Below are positions 39,333 to 48,261 of a DNA stretch of 64,000 nucleotides, in pieces (position 1 is the first letter of the stretch; each line of letters starts with the position of its first letter). The stretch covers positions 124,001-188,000 of the forward strand of contig CALJAM010000001.1 in the NCBI GenBank assembly GCA_938027685.1. The letters are read 5' to 3'. A program made the translations under genes and the position numbers. Source of the DNA: an uncultured Bryobacteraceae bacterium. Lineage in GTDB: Bacteria > Acidobacteriota > Terriglobia > Bryobacterales > Bryobacteraceae. Below the pieces are notes generated by a model. The model was not told the DNA's origin. It saw only the letters and a program-made list of their open reading frames with translations, and searched no databases.

Positions 39333-39734
39333 ATGCCGGGCTCGTACACCGAGCTGTACTTCCCTGTCCTGCTTCAGGGCCTGATCGCCGTGGCGGTGGC
39401 AGGGGGCATGCTTCTGGCTTCGGCCCTGTTAGGCAGGAAGATTCGCGACCGCGTCAAGGGTTCCCCCTACGAGTGCGGCGTCACGCCCGTGGGCAGCCCG
39501 CGCGAGCGTTTCAGCGTGAAGTTCTACCTGGTGGCCATGGTCTTCATCCTCTTTGACGTGGAGGCGGTCTTCCTCTATCCGTGGGCCGTGGTTTATCGCG
39601 AGCTGCGCCTTTTCGCGTTTCTGGAAATGGTTCTGTTTCTGGTTCTGATCCTCGCGGGCTTTTACTACTTTTACAAGAAAGGGGCGCTGGACTGGTCCTT
39701 GGAAGAGGCGTCGGACCGGATGCGCGATTGCTGA
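39333..39734 (+). CDS. nuoA: NADH-quinone oxidoreductase subunit A
   Basis: Small membrane subunit of respiratory complex I, 133 residues, three transmembrane segments (about 10-32, 62-82, 90-112). Conserved marks: SPYECGVTPVG in the loop after the first segment and FYLVAMVFILFDVEAVFLYPWAV in the second. First gene of the nuo cluster, behind a strong promoter. The stop is immediately followed by the nuoC ATG with no intergenic base, so nuoB, which normally lies between, is absent here. Confidence 0.95.
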   Translation: MPGSYTELYFPVLLQGLIAVAVAGGMLLASALLGRKIRDRVKGSPYECGVTPVGSPRERFSVKFYLVAMVFILFDVEAVFLYPWAVVYRELRLFAFLEMVLFLVLILAGFYYFYKKGALDWSLEEASDRMRDC

Positions 39735-40226
39735 ATGCTTTCGCGGGTGCTCGAACAAAATTCTCCAGCCGCTGAATTGGTTGCTTGGGATCCCGAGGCC
39801 GTACTGGACGGCAAGCTGGATCGCGGGGAAGTCACGCTTTTCATCGCGCCCGCCCGAATCGCCGCGGTCTGCGGGTTCCTCAAAGAAAGGGGTTTCACGC
39901 GCCTCAGCAGCATCACGGCGGTGGACTGGTACCCCGCCGAGCCGCGTTTCGAGGTCGTCTACCACCTGCACAATATGCGCGACAACCGCCGCTTGCGGCT
40001 GAAATGTCGACTGTCCGAGGGCGAGTCGATACCGTCGGTGACAGGCGTCTGGCGCGGCGCGGACTGGTACGAGCGCGAGGTTTGGGATCTCTTCGGGATC
40101 CGCTTCGAGAATCACCCGGACCTGCGGCGCATTCTGCTGCCGGAGGACTGGACCGATCACCCGCTGCGCAAGGACTACCCGGTGCACGGGCGCCGATATG
40201 ATTACGTGCGGGAGGGTGGTGAATGA
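39735..40226 (+). CDS. nuoC: NADH-quinone oxidoreductase subunit C
   Basis: Peripheral-arm subunit (30-kDa type) of complex I, 163 residues, not fused to NuoD. Shows the family signature [28 protein letters not shown]-like block ([11 protein letters not shown]) and HPLRKDYPV near the end. The start abuts the nuoA stop and the end overlaps nuoD by 4 bp (ATGA). The N-terminal 40 residues are divergent. Confidence 0.94.
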   Translation: MLSRVLEQNSPAAELVAWDPEAVLDGKLDRGEVTLFIAPARIAAVCGFLKERGFTRLSSITAVDWYPAEPRFEVVYHLHNMRDNRRLRLKCRLSEGESIPSVTGVWRGADWYEREVWDLFGIRFENHPDLRRILLPEDWTDHPLRKDYPVHGRRYDYVREGGE

Positions 40227-41422
40227 GCGATCAGGCTCCGATTCCCACGGAAGCGACGGCGCGCACACTGACGCTCAACATGGGTCCGCAGCATCCTTCC
40301 ACGCACGGGGTGTTGCGCCTGGTGCTGGAACTGGACGGCGAGACTGTGGTGCGGGCCCGACCCGAAATCGGCTTCCTGCACACCGGAATCGAGAAGGAGT
40401 GCGAGCAGAAGCTGTACCACCAGGTGGTCACGCTGACCGACCGCGTCGACTACCTTGCGCCCCTTTCCAACAATCTCTGCTACTGCCTCGCGGTGGAAAA
40501 GCTGCTCGGGCTTGAGGTCCCGCCGCTGGCGCGCTGGATGCGCGTGATGCTCACCGAGCTGACCCGCCTGAACAGTCACCTGGTGTGGCTGGGCACGCAC
40601 GCTCTCGACATCGGGGCGATGAGCGTGTTCCTTTACTGTTTCCGCGAGCGCGAGGAGATCCTGCGCATCTTCGAGATGTTCTCCGGCCAGCGCATGATGA
40701 CCAGCTACTTCCGCATCGGTGGCCTGGCGGTAGAGCCGCCGCGGGGCTGGCAGCACGCGGTTCGCCGGTTTGTCGACACCTTCCCTTCGCGCATCGACGA
40801 GTATGAGGAGCTGCTCACGCGCAACCCCATTTGGCTGCGGCGGACCAAGGGCGTCGGGTACGTTTCCCTTGAGGACCTCATCGAGCTGGGCGTCACGGGG
40901 CCGATGCTGCGCGCGGCCGGGCTGGCCTGGGACATCCGCAAATCCGAACCCTACTCGGATTACGACCAGTTCGACTTCGAGATCCCCACGCGCACCGAAA
41001 GCGACGTCTACGCCCGATACCAGGTGCGGCTGGAGGAGATGCGGCAGAGCACGCGCATCGTGCGGCAGGCGCTGGAGGGCATGCCCTCGGGAAGGCATGT
41101 GGCGGACGCGCCGGGCATCGTGCTGCCTGACCGGGAGAAGATGAAGACCGAGATGGAGGCCCTCATCTATCACTTCAAGATCGTAACCGAGGGCTTCCGA
41201 GTGCCGCCGGGCGAGGTCTACCAGGCCGTGGAATCGCCGCGGGGCGAATTGGCCTATTACGTGGTTAGCGACGGCGGCGCAAAGCCGTGGCGCGTGTATA
41301 TGCGCACGCCTAGTTTCGGCAACCTGCAAGCGCTGCCGGCCATGATCGAGGGCGGCCTGATCGCGGACGTCGTGGCTGCGCTGGGTAGCATGGACTTCGT
41401 GCTGGGAGACGTGGACCGGTGA
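40223..41422 (+). CDS. nuoD: NADH-quinone oxidoreductase subunit D
   Basis: 49-kDa quinone-site subunit of complex I, 399 residues. Seen: [22 protein letters not shown] at the N-terminus, containing the HPSTHG loop that lines the quinone cavity, [22 protein letters not shown], and the C-terminal [36 protein letters not shown] region in register. Overlaps nuoC (ATGA) and nuoE (GTGA). Confidence 0.97.
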   Translation: MSDQAPIPTEATARTLTLNMGPQHPSTHGVLRLVLELDGETVVRARPEIGFLHTGIEKECEQKLYHQVVTLTDRVDYLAPLSNNLCYCLAVEKLLGLEVPPLARWMRVMLTELTRLNSHLVWLGTHALDIGAMSVFLYCFREREEILRIFEMFSGQRMMTSYFRIGGLAVEPPRGWQHAVRRFVDTFPSRIDEYEELLTRNPIWLRRTKGVGYVSLEDLIELGVTGPMLRAAGLAWDIRKSEPYSDYDQFDFEIPTRTESDVYARYQVRLEEMRQSTRIVRQALEGMPSGRHVADAPGIVLPDREKMKTEMEALIYHFKIVTEGFRVPPGEVYQAVESPRGELAYYVVSDGGAKPWRVYMRTPSFGNLQALPAMIEGGLIADVVAALGSMDFVLGDVDR

Positions 41423-41919
41423 AGTTTTCCGAGCAGACCGAAGCCAAACTGGCGCGCCTGGTGGAGAGTTACCCGCCGGACCACCGGCGCTCGGCGCTAG
41501 TGCCCATGCTGCTTTTCATCCAGGACGAGGTGGGCGCGGTCACGCCCCAGGTCGTGGAGGAGGTCTGTGCGCGATTGGGCATTAGCCCGCTCGAGGTGGA
41601 GGAGGTCGTCAGCTACTACTCCATGCTCCGCCGTGAGCCCGCCGGGCGCTACCACATTCAGATCTGCACCAACATCAGTTGTATGTTGGTGGGAGGAGCC
41701 GAACTCTTCGAGCACGCTTGCCGAAAGCTGGGCATCGGCAATCACGGGGTCACCGAAGACGGCATGTTCTCGCTCGAAGAGGTGGAATGCATCGGCGCGT
41801 GCTGTTGGGGGCCGGCCTTGCAAGTGAATTACGACTACCATCATCATGTGACTCCCGAAGCGTTCGACCGCCTCATCGAGCAGCTTCGCGGCAACGGGCT
41901 GAAGCAACGGGGGACGTAG
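41419..41919 (+). CDS. nuoE: NADH-quinone oxidoreductase subunit E
   Basis: 24-kDa [2Fe-2S] subunit (cluster N1a) of the NADH module, 166 residues. The four cluster cysteines are visible as CTNISC and CIGACC with the usual spacing between pairs. Thioredoxin-like fold. The start is GTG 41419 overlapping the nuoD stop. The short C-terminal extension after VTPEAFDRLIEQL is unremarkable. Confidence 0.95.
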   Translation: MKFSEQTEAKLARLVESYPPDHRRSALVPMLLFIQDEVGAVTPQVVEEVCARLGISPLEVEEVVSYYSMLRREPAGRYHIQICTNISCMLVGGAELFEHACRKLGIGNHGVTEDGMFSLEEVECIGACCWGPALQVNYDYHHHVTPEAFDRLIEQLRGNGLKQRGT

Positions 41920-41923
41920 GGCG

Positions 41924-43228
41924 ATGCTGCATCCGGAGCCGCATCCCGCCGAAGTTGTACTGCTGACGCGCCGCTTCCGCCTGCGCGATTCCGCCTCCAT
42001 CGACACGTATCTGGCCACCGAAGGCTACCAGGCCTTTCGCAAAGCGCTGGCCATGACGCCGGAAGAGATCATCGAAGAGGTCAAGAAGTCCAACCTGCGG
42101 GGCCGCGGCGGCGCAGGTTTTCCGACGGGATTGAAGTGGAGCTTCGTACCGCGCAATTCCCCCAAGCCCAAGTACATCGTGGCCAACGCCGACGAAGGCG
42201 AGCCGGGAACCTGCAAAGATCGCCTGCTCATGCAGTACGATCCGCATTCGCTGCTCGAGGGCATGCTGATCGCCGCCCGCGCGGTGGGTGCACGCGCCGG
42301 CTACATCTACATCCGCGGAGAGTACCGCTACCTGATCGAGATCCTGGATCGCGCCATCGAGGAAGCGCGCCGGCGCGGTTTCCTAGGACGCAACATCCTG
42401 GGCAGCGGCATGGACTTCGACGTCTACACGCACTCCGGTGCGGGCTCGTACGAATGCGGCGAGGAGACGGCCCTGCTGGAATCGCTCGAAGGCAAGCGCG
42501 GCGTGCCGCGCCTGCGCCCGCCTTTCCCGGCCACTTCCGGCGCCTTCGGCTGTCCGACGGTCCTCAACAACGTCGAAACGTTCTGTGCCGTTCCGCCCAT
42601 CATCCTGAAGGGCGGCTTGGCCTTCGCCGAGCTCGGTACGCCCAAGAACGGCGGCACGCGTCTGTTCGCGATTTCCGGACACGTGAACCGGCCGGGCGTT
42701 TACGAGCTGCCCATGGGCTTCAATCTGCTGCGCATGATTCACGAGGTGGCGGGGGGAGTTCGCGGCGGTCGCAAGCTGAAGGCCGTGATTCCGGGCGGTT
42801 CCTCCTGTCCCGTTCTGCGCGCCGAGGAATGCGACGTGGCCATGGACTTCGACAGTTTGGCGCGCGCCGGCAGCATGCTGGGGTCGGGCGGAGTGATCGT
42901 CATGGATGAAACCACCTGCATGGTGAAGGCGGCGGCGCGCATCTTGCGCTTCTACGCGCACGAAAGCTGCGGCTTCTGTACCCCGTGCCGCGAAGGCACG
43001 CGCTGGCTGGCCACCGTGCTGACGCGCCTGGAGCGCGGCGAGGGGCAGCCAGGGGACATCGAGGTCGTCCGCAACGTGGCGCGCAACATGTTGGGACGTA
43101 CCTTCTGCCCGCTGGGCGACGCGGCGGCCATGCCCGCGTCCTCCTTCGTCGAGAAATTCCGCGAAGAATTCGAAGCGCACCTGGAGGGTAAGCCTTGCCC
43201 GGCCGAGGAGGTCGCCATACATGCCTGA
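41924..43228 (+). CDS. nuoF: NADH-quinone oxidoreductase subunit F
   Basis: 51-kDa subunit, site of NADH oxidation with FMN and [4Fe-4S] cluster N3; 434 residues. Seen: LRGRGGAGFPTGLKW (FMN/NADH site), ANADEGEPGTCKDR, GAGSYECGEETALLESLEG, and the cluster ligands ESCGFCTPCREGT plus the later Cys in TFCPLGD. Starts 4 bp after nuoE and overlaps nuoG by 8 bp. Confidence 0.97.
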   Translation: MLHPEPHPAEVVLLTRRFRLRDSASIDTYLATEGYQAFRKALAMTPEEIIEEVKKSNLRGRGGAGFPTGLKWSFVPRNSPKPKYIVANADEGEPGTCKDRLLMQYDPHSLLEGMLIAARAVGARAGYIYIRGEYRYLIEILDRAIEEARRRGFLGRNILGSGMDFDVYTHSGAGSYECGEETALLESLEGKRGVPRLRPPFPATSGAFGCPTVLNNVETFCAVPPIILKGGLAFAELGTPKNGGTRLFAISGHVNRPGVYELPMGFNLLRMIHEVAGGVRGGRKLKAVIPGGSSCPVLRAEECDVAMDFDSLARAGSMLGSGGVIVMDETTCMVKAAARILRFYAHESCGFCTPCREGTRWLATVLTRLERGEGQPGDIEVVRNVARNMLGRTFCPLGDAAAMPASSFVEKFREEFEAHLEGKPCPAEEVAIHA

Positions 43229-45293
43229 GCCCATCCGGCTGACGATCGACGGGCGCAGCGTCGAAGTCGAACCCGGCACCCTGGTCATCGAGGCGGCGCG
43301 GCGCGTCGGGATCAAGATCCCCAGCTTCTGCTACTACGAGGGGTTGTCGCTCGCCGGCGCCTGCCGCATGTGCCTGGTGGAAGTCGAGAAGATGCCCAAG
43401 CTGCAGACCGCGTGCACGCTGGCGGCGGCGCCCGGCATGGTAGTTCGCACCGACACGCCGCAGGTGGCCGAGGCGCGCCGCGCCATGGTAGAGTTCCTGC
43501 TCACGAACCACCCGCTCGATTGCCCGGTCTGCGATAAAGGCGGCGAGTGCGAGCTCCAGGACATGGCCTTCCGCTACGGCGCCGCCGAAAGCCGCTATCG
43601 CGAGGCCAAGCACCACGTGCCCGAGCAACAGTGGTCGCCCGTGGTCTACTACGATCGGCCGCGCTGCATCCTCTGTTACCGGTGCGTGCGCGTCTGCGAT
43701 GAGGGCATGGGCGTAGGAGCTCTCGGCGTGGTCAACCGCGGCGGGCGCAGCGAGATCGCGCCCAATCGCGGCGATCATCTGGAGTGCGACGAGTGCGGGG
43801 CCTGCATCGACATCTGTCCGGTGGGGGCGCTGACCAGCGGCATGTACCGCTACCACACGCGGCCCTGGGAGATGGCGCACATCGGCACCATCTGCGCCTT
43901 TTGCGCGGACGGCTGCAAGACCACACTGGGCGTCTACCACAACCGCATCATTCGCGGCAACAATCGCGACCGCTCAGGTTTGAACGGAGAGTTCCTGTGC
44001 ATCAAGGGCCGCTACGCGGCCGATTTTCCTCACCACGCCGAAAGGCTGTCCAGCCCGCTGGTGCGGCGCGACGGACGGTTGGTGCGAGCAACCTGGGCAG
44101 AGGCCCTGGCTTTGGTGGAGTCGCGTTTTCGGGAAGCGCTGGCCAGCGGCGCGCCCATCGGCATCATCGGCTCCAATCACACCACGAACGAAGAGAACTA
44201 TTACCTGCAGAAGCTCGCCCGGCAGGGACTGAGGACGCCTCATCTTGACCATCCGCGGACCGGCGATCTGCCGGCTCTGATGGCTGCGGTGGCCGGCCGT
44301 GAAGCGGCGTTGGCTCGTATCGAGGACCTGTACGCGGCACGGGCCGTGCTGGTTGCGGGCGCCGATCTGGCCCAACAGCACCCGCTGCTCTCCTGGCAGA
44401 TCCGTGCGAACTGGCGGCATCATCAGGCCCGAGTCTACGTGGTCAGCTGCGGTCCGGTGCGAGAGGACCGTTACGCCGCGCGCAGCGTTCGCGTCGCAGC
44501 GGGGAGGGAGCTGGAGGGCATCCTCGGGCTGGAGGAGTCTCTGCGGACCGAACCCGAGCTTGTCGTCGTTTTCGGCGAGGCGATCCAGGGCGAGCAGGTT
44601 GCCAGGCTGGTCGCCTTCGGCGACTCCCTCGGCATACCTGTGAAGTACGTCTGTCTGGTGGATTACGCCAACTCGCGCGGCGCTGCCGACATGGGGTTGC
44701 TGCCCGATCTGGGGCCGGGTTACCAGCCGCTCGAACGGTCCGGCATGGCGCTCGATGAAATGCTGGAGTGCGCAGACCTGGCTGTTCTGTGGATCGTGGG
44801 CGCGAACCCGCTCGCCGGCGGCGTCAGACCGCCCGCACGCTTTCTGGTGGTCCAGGACCTCTTCTTGACCGATACGGCGCGCCGGGCCGACGTCGTCCTG
44901 CCCGCCGCGTCCGCCTACGAAAAAGAAGGGACCGTCACGAACGTCTGCGGCGAGGTGCAGCGGTTGCGGGGTGCGGTGAGTGTGGCGGGGGCGAAGACCG
45001 ACCTGGAAATCTTCACGCTGTTGGCCCGCCGCCTGGGCTTGGAGACCGGCCCAGTCACCTGGGAAAAGTTGCTGGACGAGATCAGCAGCTCGGTGCCGGG
45101 CTACCAGGTGTCGGCTGCGGCCCTGCGCGCTGGGGTCCCCCAACAGGTGCGCCCGCCGCGGCAAGCTTCTCCCTCGCGGCGCGGGAAGGTGCGTTCGGCG
45201 CGAGATACGCTTTTCACGTCCGGCACGCTGGGGCGCTACGCTGCCATCCTGAGCGCGGTACGGGAAGCGCCTGGTGAACTCTATCGCGGGTGA
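43221..45293 (+). CDS. nuoG: NADH-quinone oxidoreductase subunit G
   Basis: 75-kDa iron-sulfur subunit, 690 residues. The N-terminus carries the ferredoxin-like [2Fe-2S] site (Cys37, Cys48, Cys51, Cys65), the His-Cys3 [4Fe-4S] site (HPLDCPVCDKGGEC) and the two-cluster-type segment CILCYRCVRVC / CDECGACIDIC. The molybdopterin-oxidoreductase-like domain begins with CAFCADGC and a fourth Cys exactly 27 residues later (GEFLC), the ligand set for the extra cluster N7 found in only some bacteria. The C-terminal domain is shorter than in E. coli NuoG. Overlaps nuoF by 8 bp and nuoH by 4 bp. Confidence 0.95.
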   Translation: MPEPIRLTIDGRSVEVEPGTLVIEAARRVGIKIPSFCYYEGLSLAGACRMCLVEVEKMPKLQTACTLAAAPGMVVRTDTPQVAEARRAMVEFLLTNHPLDCPVCDKGGECELQDMAFRYGAAESRYREAKHHVPEQQWSPVVYYDRPRCILCYRCVRVCDEGMGVGALGVVNRGGRSEIAPNRGDHLECDECGACIDICPVGALTSGMYRYHTRPWEMAHIGTICAFCADGCKTTLGVYHNRIIRGNNRDRSGLNGEFLCIKGRYAADFPHHAERLSSPLVRRDGRLVRATWAEALALVESRFREALASGAPIGIIGSNHTTNEENYYLQKLARQGLRTPHLDHPRTGDLPALMAAVAGREAALARIEDLYAARAVLVAGADLAQQHPLLSWQIRANWRHHQARVYVVSCGPVREDRYAARSVRVAAGRELEGILGLEESLRTEPELVVVFGEAIQGEQVARLVAFGDSLGIPVKYVCLVDYANSRGAADMGLLPDLGPGYQPLERSGMALDEMLECADLAVLWIVGANPLAGGVRPPARFLVVQDLFLTDTARRADVVLPAASAYEKEGTVTNVCGEVQRLRGAVSVAGAKTDLEIFTLLARRLGLETGPVTWEKLLDEISSSVPGYQVSAAALRAGVPQQVRPPRQASPSRRGKVRSARDTLFTSGTLGRYAAILSAVREAPGELYRG

Positions 45294-46495
45294 CGGCCAT
45301 GGACTTTTACCTGATTACCGCGGTCAAGGCGGCGGCGTTGATGGGCTTCCTGCTACTCACGCTGCTCTACCTGCAGTGGATCGAGCGCAAGGTGATCGCG
45401 CACGTACAGGTGCGCATCGGTCCTTCGCGCGTCGGGCCCCACGGGTTGTTACAGCCGGTGGCCGATTCGCTCAAACTGCTGCTCAAGGAAGACCTGATCC
45501 CGCCGCACGTAAATCGATTCCTTTATTTGGCGGCGCCCTTTCTGGCCGTTACGCTCGCGCTGCTCTCGTACGCGGTCATCCCGTTCGGACCCGAGATCGA
45601 GATCTTCGGCGTGCGCACGCGCCTGCAGCTCGCCGACCTGGACATCGCCGTTTTGTTTGTGCTGGCCGTGTCCTCGATGACGGTTTATGCGGTGGTGCTG
45701 GCCGGCTGGTCCTCGAACAGCAAGTATCCTTTGCTCGGCGCCCTGCGCAGCGCGGCTCAGATGATCAGCTACGAACTGCCGCTGGCGCTGGCCGTCGCCG
45801 CTCCGCTGCTGCTGGCCAACACCCTCAACCTGCGTGAGATCGTCGAGCGTCAGGACGGCTTTTACCTGGGCTTGCTGCCGCGCTGGAACGTCTTCCAGCT
45901 CCCGGCTCCGCAGATCCTCGGCCTGGTTGTCTTCGTCATCGCCATGTTCGCCGAGACCAACCGTGTGCCCTTCGATCTGCCCGAGGCAGAGAACGAACTC
46001 GTGGCGGGTTTCCACACCGAGTACAGCGCCATGAAGTTTGCCGCCTTTTTTATGGCCGAGTACGCCAACATGATCACGATCTCGGCCATGGCCACGCTGC
46101 TCTTCCTGGGCGGGTGGCTGCCGCCCTGGCCCGCTTGGCTCGGCTCGAACTGGGTCCCCATGATTCTGTTTGCCGGCGCCGGCGCCTTGGCGCTCTACCA
46201 CGGGCTCAACGCCGAGCGCGCACGCGACCGCCGGACGCTGCCCATCGTGGCGGCAGGGTTCTTCGGCGCGTCGCTGGTCTTCGCCTTGCCCGCCCTGCAC
46301 GCGTTGCTGATCCCGCCTTTCTGGTTTCTGGCCAAGGTCGGACTGTTGCTTTGGATCTTCATGTGGGTGCGCGGGACGCTGCCGCGCTTCCGCTACGACC
46401 AGCTCATGCGCTTTGCCTGGGGGACGCTGTTCCCGCTTGGGGTGGTGAACCTGCTGGCGACGGGATTGCTCGTGGCCCTGTTCGGAGAGGCTTGA
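45290..46495 (+). CDS. nuoH: NADH-quinone oxidoreductase subunit H
   Basis: Membrane subunit at the junction of the two complex I arms, 401 residues, about nine transmembrane segments. Seen: QWIERKVIAHVQVRIGPSRVGPHGLLQPVADSLKLLLKED in register, the E-rich loop AETNRVPFDLPEAENELVAGFHTEYSAMKF that lines the quinone channel, and LWIFMWVRGTLPRFRYDQLM near the end. GTG 45290 overlaps the nuoG stop; ATG 45299 is an alternative start. It is the last nuo gene here; a 358-bp non-coding stretch follows. Confidence 0.96.
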   Translation: MTAMDFYLITAVKAAALMGFLLLTLLYLQWIERKVIAHVQVRIGPSRVGPHGLLQPVADSLKLLLKEDLIPPHVNRFLYLAAPFLAVTLALLSYAVIPFGPEIEIFGVRTRLQLADLDIAVLFVLAVSSMTVYAVVLAGWSSNSKYPLLGALRSAAQMISYELPLALAVAAPLLLANTLNLREIVERQDGFYLGLLPRWNVFQLPAPQILGLVVFVIAMFAETNRVPFDLPEAENELVAGFHTEYSAMKFAAFFMAEYANMITISAMATLLFLGGWLPPWPAWLGSNWVPMILFAGAGALALYHGLNAERARDRRTLPIVAAGFFGASLVFALPALHALLIPPFWFLAKVGLLLWIFMWVRGTLPRFRYDQLMRFAWGTLFPLGVVNLLATGLLVALFGEA

Positions 46496-46853
46496 TCCGG
46501 GCGCAGCTTGGCCTCGTCGAGTCCGGGCCAGGGTCAACCGCCTGCAAGGCGATTCGCGGCTCGGCAGTTCGGTGAGCGCACCGGCTTGCCGCCATCCGGC
46601 TGCACCTCTTCCTCTTTTGGATTGGGCCTCGAGTCGTCTCCGGCGCAGACTCCGTCAATGCCCAGCCTTGCGACCGCCGGCGTACTCGACAGCCCCGCAA
46701 TTTTCCGCGCGATAGGACGGCCCGTATCGGACGCCATTCGGGCCTCCGTCTGGTCTTGCGGGCGTTTTTGTCGACCGACCCCAGCAGACAGAGGTCGGGA
46801 CGGGCGGATCGGGCCCCGGGTCTACGGCCCCTCGCTTGCCCGGCGGGCGTCCG
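46496..46853. other. 358-bp intergenic stretch after nuoH
   Basis: No convincing gene. A CGCCT-GCA-AGGCG hairpin at 46539-46551, about 45 bp after the nuoH stop, may end the nuo transcript. A second candidate is GGCGTTTTT near 46765, preceded by a weak GC-rich stem. CCGACC/GGTCGG form a further inverted repeat near 46776-46799. A minus-strand frame of 67 codons (46534-46737) shows no recognisable motif and no good ribosome site, so I do not call it. Confidence 0.5.
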
Positions 46854-47600
46854 CTAAATGCGATCCAACGCCAGGAACTCCTGGATGTGCGGATGATCCG
46901 AGTGCTCGAGCTCCCCGACCGGGCCGAAGAAGATCACCTTGCCGTCGTGCAGAACCACGACGCGGTCGGCCACCTTACGCATCAACTCCAGGTCGTGAGT
47001 CACGACGATCGAGGTCAGGTGGAGTTGCCGCTTCAGCCGCAGCATGAGGTTCGCCAGGTGGTCCGACATGATGGGATCGACCATGGTGGTGGGTTCGTCA
47101 TAGAGGATGCATTCGGGTTGAGCAGCCAGGGCGCGGGCAATGGCCACCGCGCGCTTGTAACCGGTGGAGATGTCGGAGGGGTACATGTCCCGGTACTCGA
47201 GCAGGTCCACCATCTTAAGCAGGCCGTCCACGATCTCTTGTTTGTTGCTTTGGTCGTAGTCCTCGCGCAGCTCGAGCGAGAAGAGGATGTTCTCGCCGAT
47301 GGTCAGCGAGTCGAACAGGGCGCCGGACTGGAAGACCATGGTGACCTTCTTGCGGATGCGGCGCAGCTCGGACTCCGGGTAGTCCGTAATGTCCTCGTAG
47401 GCCACGATGACGCGCCCCGCGTCGGGCTTGATGAAGCCCATGATGTGGCCCAGCGTGACCGATTTCCCTACGCCGCTACGGCCTATGATGGCCACGGTCT
47501 CTCCGGCATCGACGTGGAAGCTGACGTCGACCAAAACGGGCGTGTCGAACGTCTTATAGACGTGGCGAAATTCGATGTAATGAGGGTAGGACTCGTTCAT
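46854..47600 (-). CDS. ABC transporter ATP-binding protein, MlaF-like
   Basis: A 248-residue ATPase of the type that drives MlaE-family lipid or solvent transport between membranes. Seen: Walker A GRSGVGKS (40-47), Q-loop Gln91 (VFQSGALFDSLT, typical of MlaF), Walker B CILYDEP (164-170) and H-loop His202. The ABC signature is ISTGY (144-148) in place of LSGGQ, and the D-loop reads TMVDP instead of TGLDP. No mlaE permease or mlaD gene is adjacent. ATG 47600 overlaps the mobA stop (ATGA); the frame extends upstream to 47774 but that part lies inside mobA. Confidence 0.82.
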   Translation of the reverse strand: MNESYPHYIEFRHVYKTFDTPVLVDVSFHVDAGETVAIIGRSGVGKSVTLGHIMGFIKPDAGRVIVAYEDITDYPESELRRIRKKVTMVFQSGALFDSLTIGENILFSLELREDYDQSNKQEIVDGLLKMVDLLEYRDMYPSDISTGYKRAVAIARALAAQPECILYDEPTTMVDPIMSDHLANLMLRLKRQLHLTSIVVTHDLELMRKVADRVVVLHDGKVIFFGPVGELEHSDHPHIQEFLALDRI

Positions 47601-48160
47601 CGCTGCGTGAGGGCAGCCCAGTCCGCGGGCGTATTGAGATTGCGAAACCAGCGCCCTTCGGCGAAAGGTTGCGCGGCCAAATCGAGCCCGCTCACCACCT
47701 CTTCGAGTTTCAGGCGGCCGGCCCGCAACGCATCCTCGAAAGCCCGGAGGCAACTGCGATGGTAGACGGCGCACAACGGCTGCCGGCGGCCTTCGGGAGA
47801 AACGGGAATGAGTCCTTGGCGACTCGCCCGCTCGGCCTCGCGGAGCAAATGCAGAAGGAACTCGGAGGTCAGTTCAGGCATGTCGCATGCCACCACCAGA
47901 TTCCACTCGGCGGTGGTGGCGGCGAGGGCGGCATGGACTCCCGCGACGGGCCCGGCTCCGGGGAACACATCGGGAATGGCGGGGAAGGGAAGATCGCCAT
48001 AGCGTTCGGGGGCGCCCACCAGGCACACACTCCCCGCCGCACGTTGCACCTGAATCGCGATGTGCCCGACCAGCGTCCCGTTGCGATACGGCAGCCTGGC
48101 CTTGTCCCGGCCCATGCGCCTGCTCGCGCCTCCGACCAGGACGAAGCCGGCGCGGCTCAT
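47597..48160 (-). CDS. mobA: Molybdenum cofactor guanylyltransferase
   Basis: Attaches GMP to molybdopterin to give the bis-MGD cofactor precursor; 187 residues. Seen: the nucleotide-binding VLVGGASRRMGRDKARLPY at the N-terminus (G-G-x-S-x-R-M-G-x-D-K), PDVFPGAGPVAGVHAAL, VVACDMPELT (metal-binding Asp) and FRNLNTPADW near the end. It is coupled to the downstream MlaF-like ATPase gene. No other molybdenum-cofactor gene is in the window. A TATCAT hexamer ends six bases before the ATG. Confidence 0.9.
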   Translation of the reverse strand: MSRAGFVLVGGASRRMGRDKARLPYRNGTLVGHIAIQVQRAAGSVCLVGAPERYGDLPFPAIPDVFPGAGPVAGVHAALAATTAEWNLVVACDMPELTSEFLLHLLREAERASRQGLIPVSPEGRRQPLCAVYHRSCLRAFEDALRAGRLKLEEVVSGLDLAAQPFAEGRWFRNLNTPADWAALTQR

Positions 48161-48166
48161 GAGAAA

Positions 48167-48172
48167 ATGATA
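48167..48172 (-). promoter_or_regulatory. -10-like hexamer of mobA (leaderless spacing)
   Basis: TATCAT on the minus strand ends six bases before the mobA ATG with no Shine-Dalgarno between, the geometry of a leaderless mRNA. No good -35 box is visible at 17-18 bp. Confidence 0.45.
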
Positions 48173-48215
48173 GCACCCGGTGCGCGCGGTCGGTCAGCCG
48201 CCGCCGCTTTTGCGC

Positions 48216-48244
48216 TTGGCGGCGCGCGCCGGAGAGGATATAAT
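48216..48244 (+). promoter_or_regulatory. Sigma-70-type promoter of the lytic transglycosylase gene
   Basis: TTGGCG (48216-48221) and a perfect TATAAT (48239-48244) are separated by 17 bp. The ATG lies 17 bases after the -10 box, and the interval (AGAGTAAAACAAACGC) is A-rich with no Shine-Dalgarno, giving a leader of about ten bases. Confidence 0.7.
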
Positions 48245-48261
48245 CAGAGTAAAACAAACGC

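Noticed and set aside
46508-46853. tRNA or small gene in the gap after nuoH
   Set aside because: The CCTGCAAGG stretch recalls a tRNA-Cys anticodon loop, but acceptor, D and T arms cannot be paired and no GTTCRA T-loop follows. The open frames on both strands show no motif.
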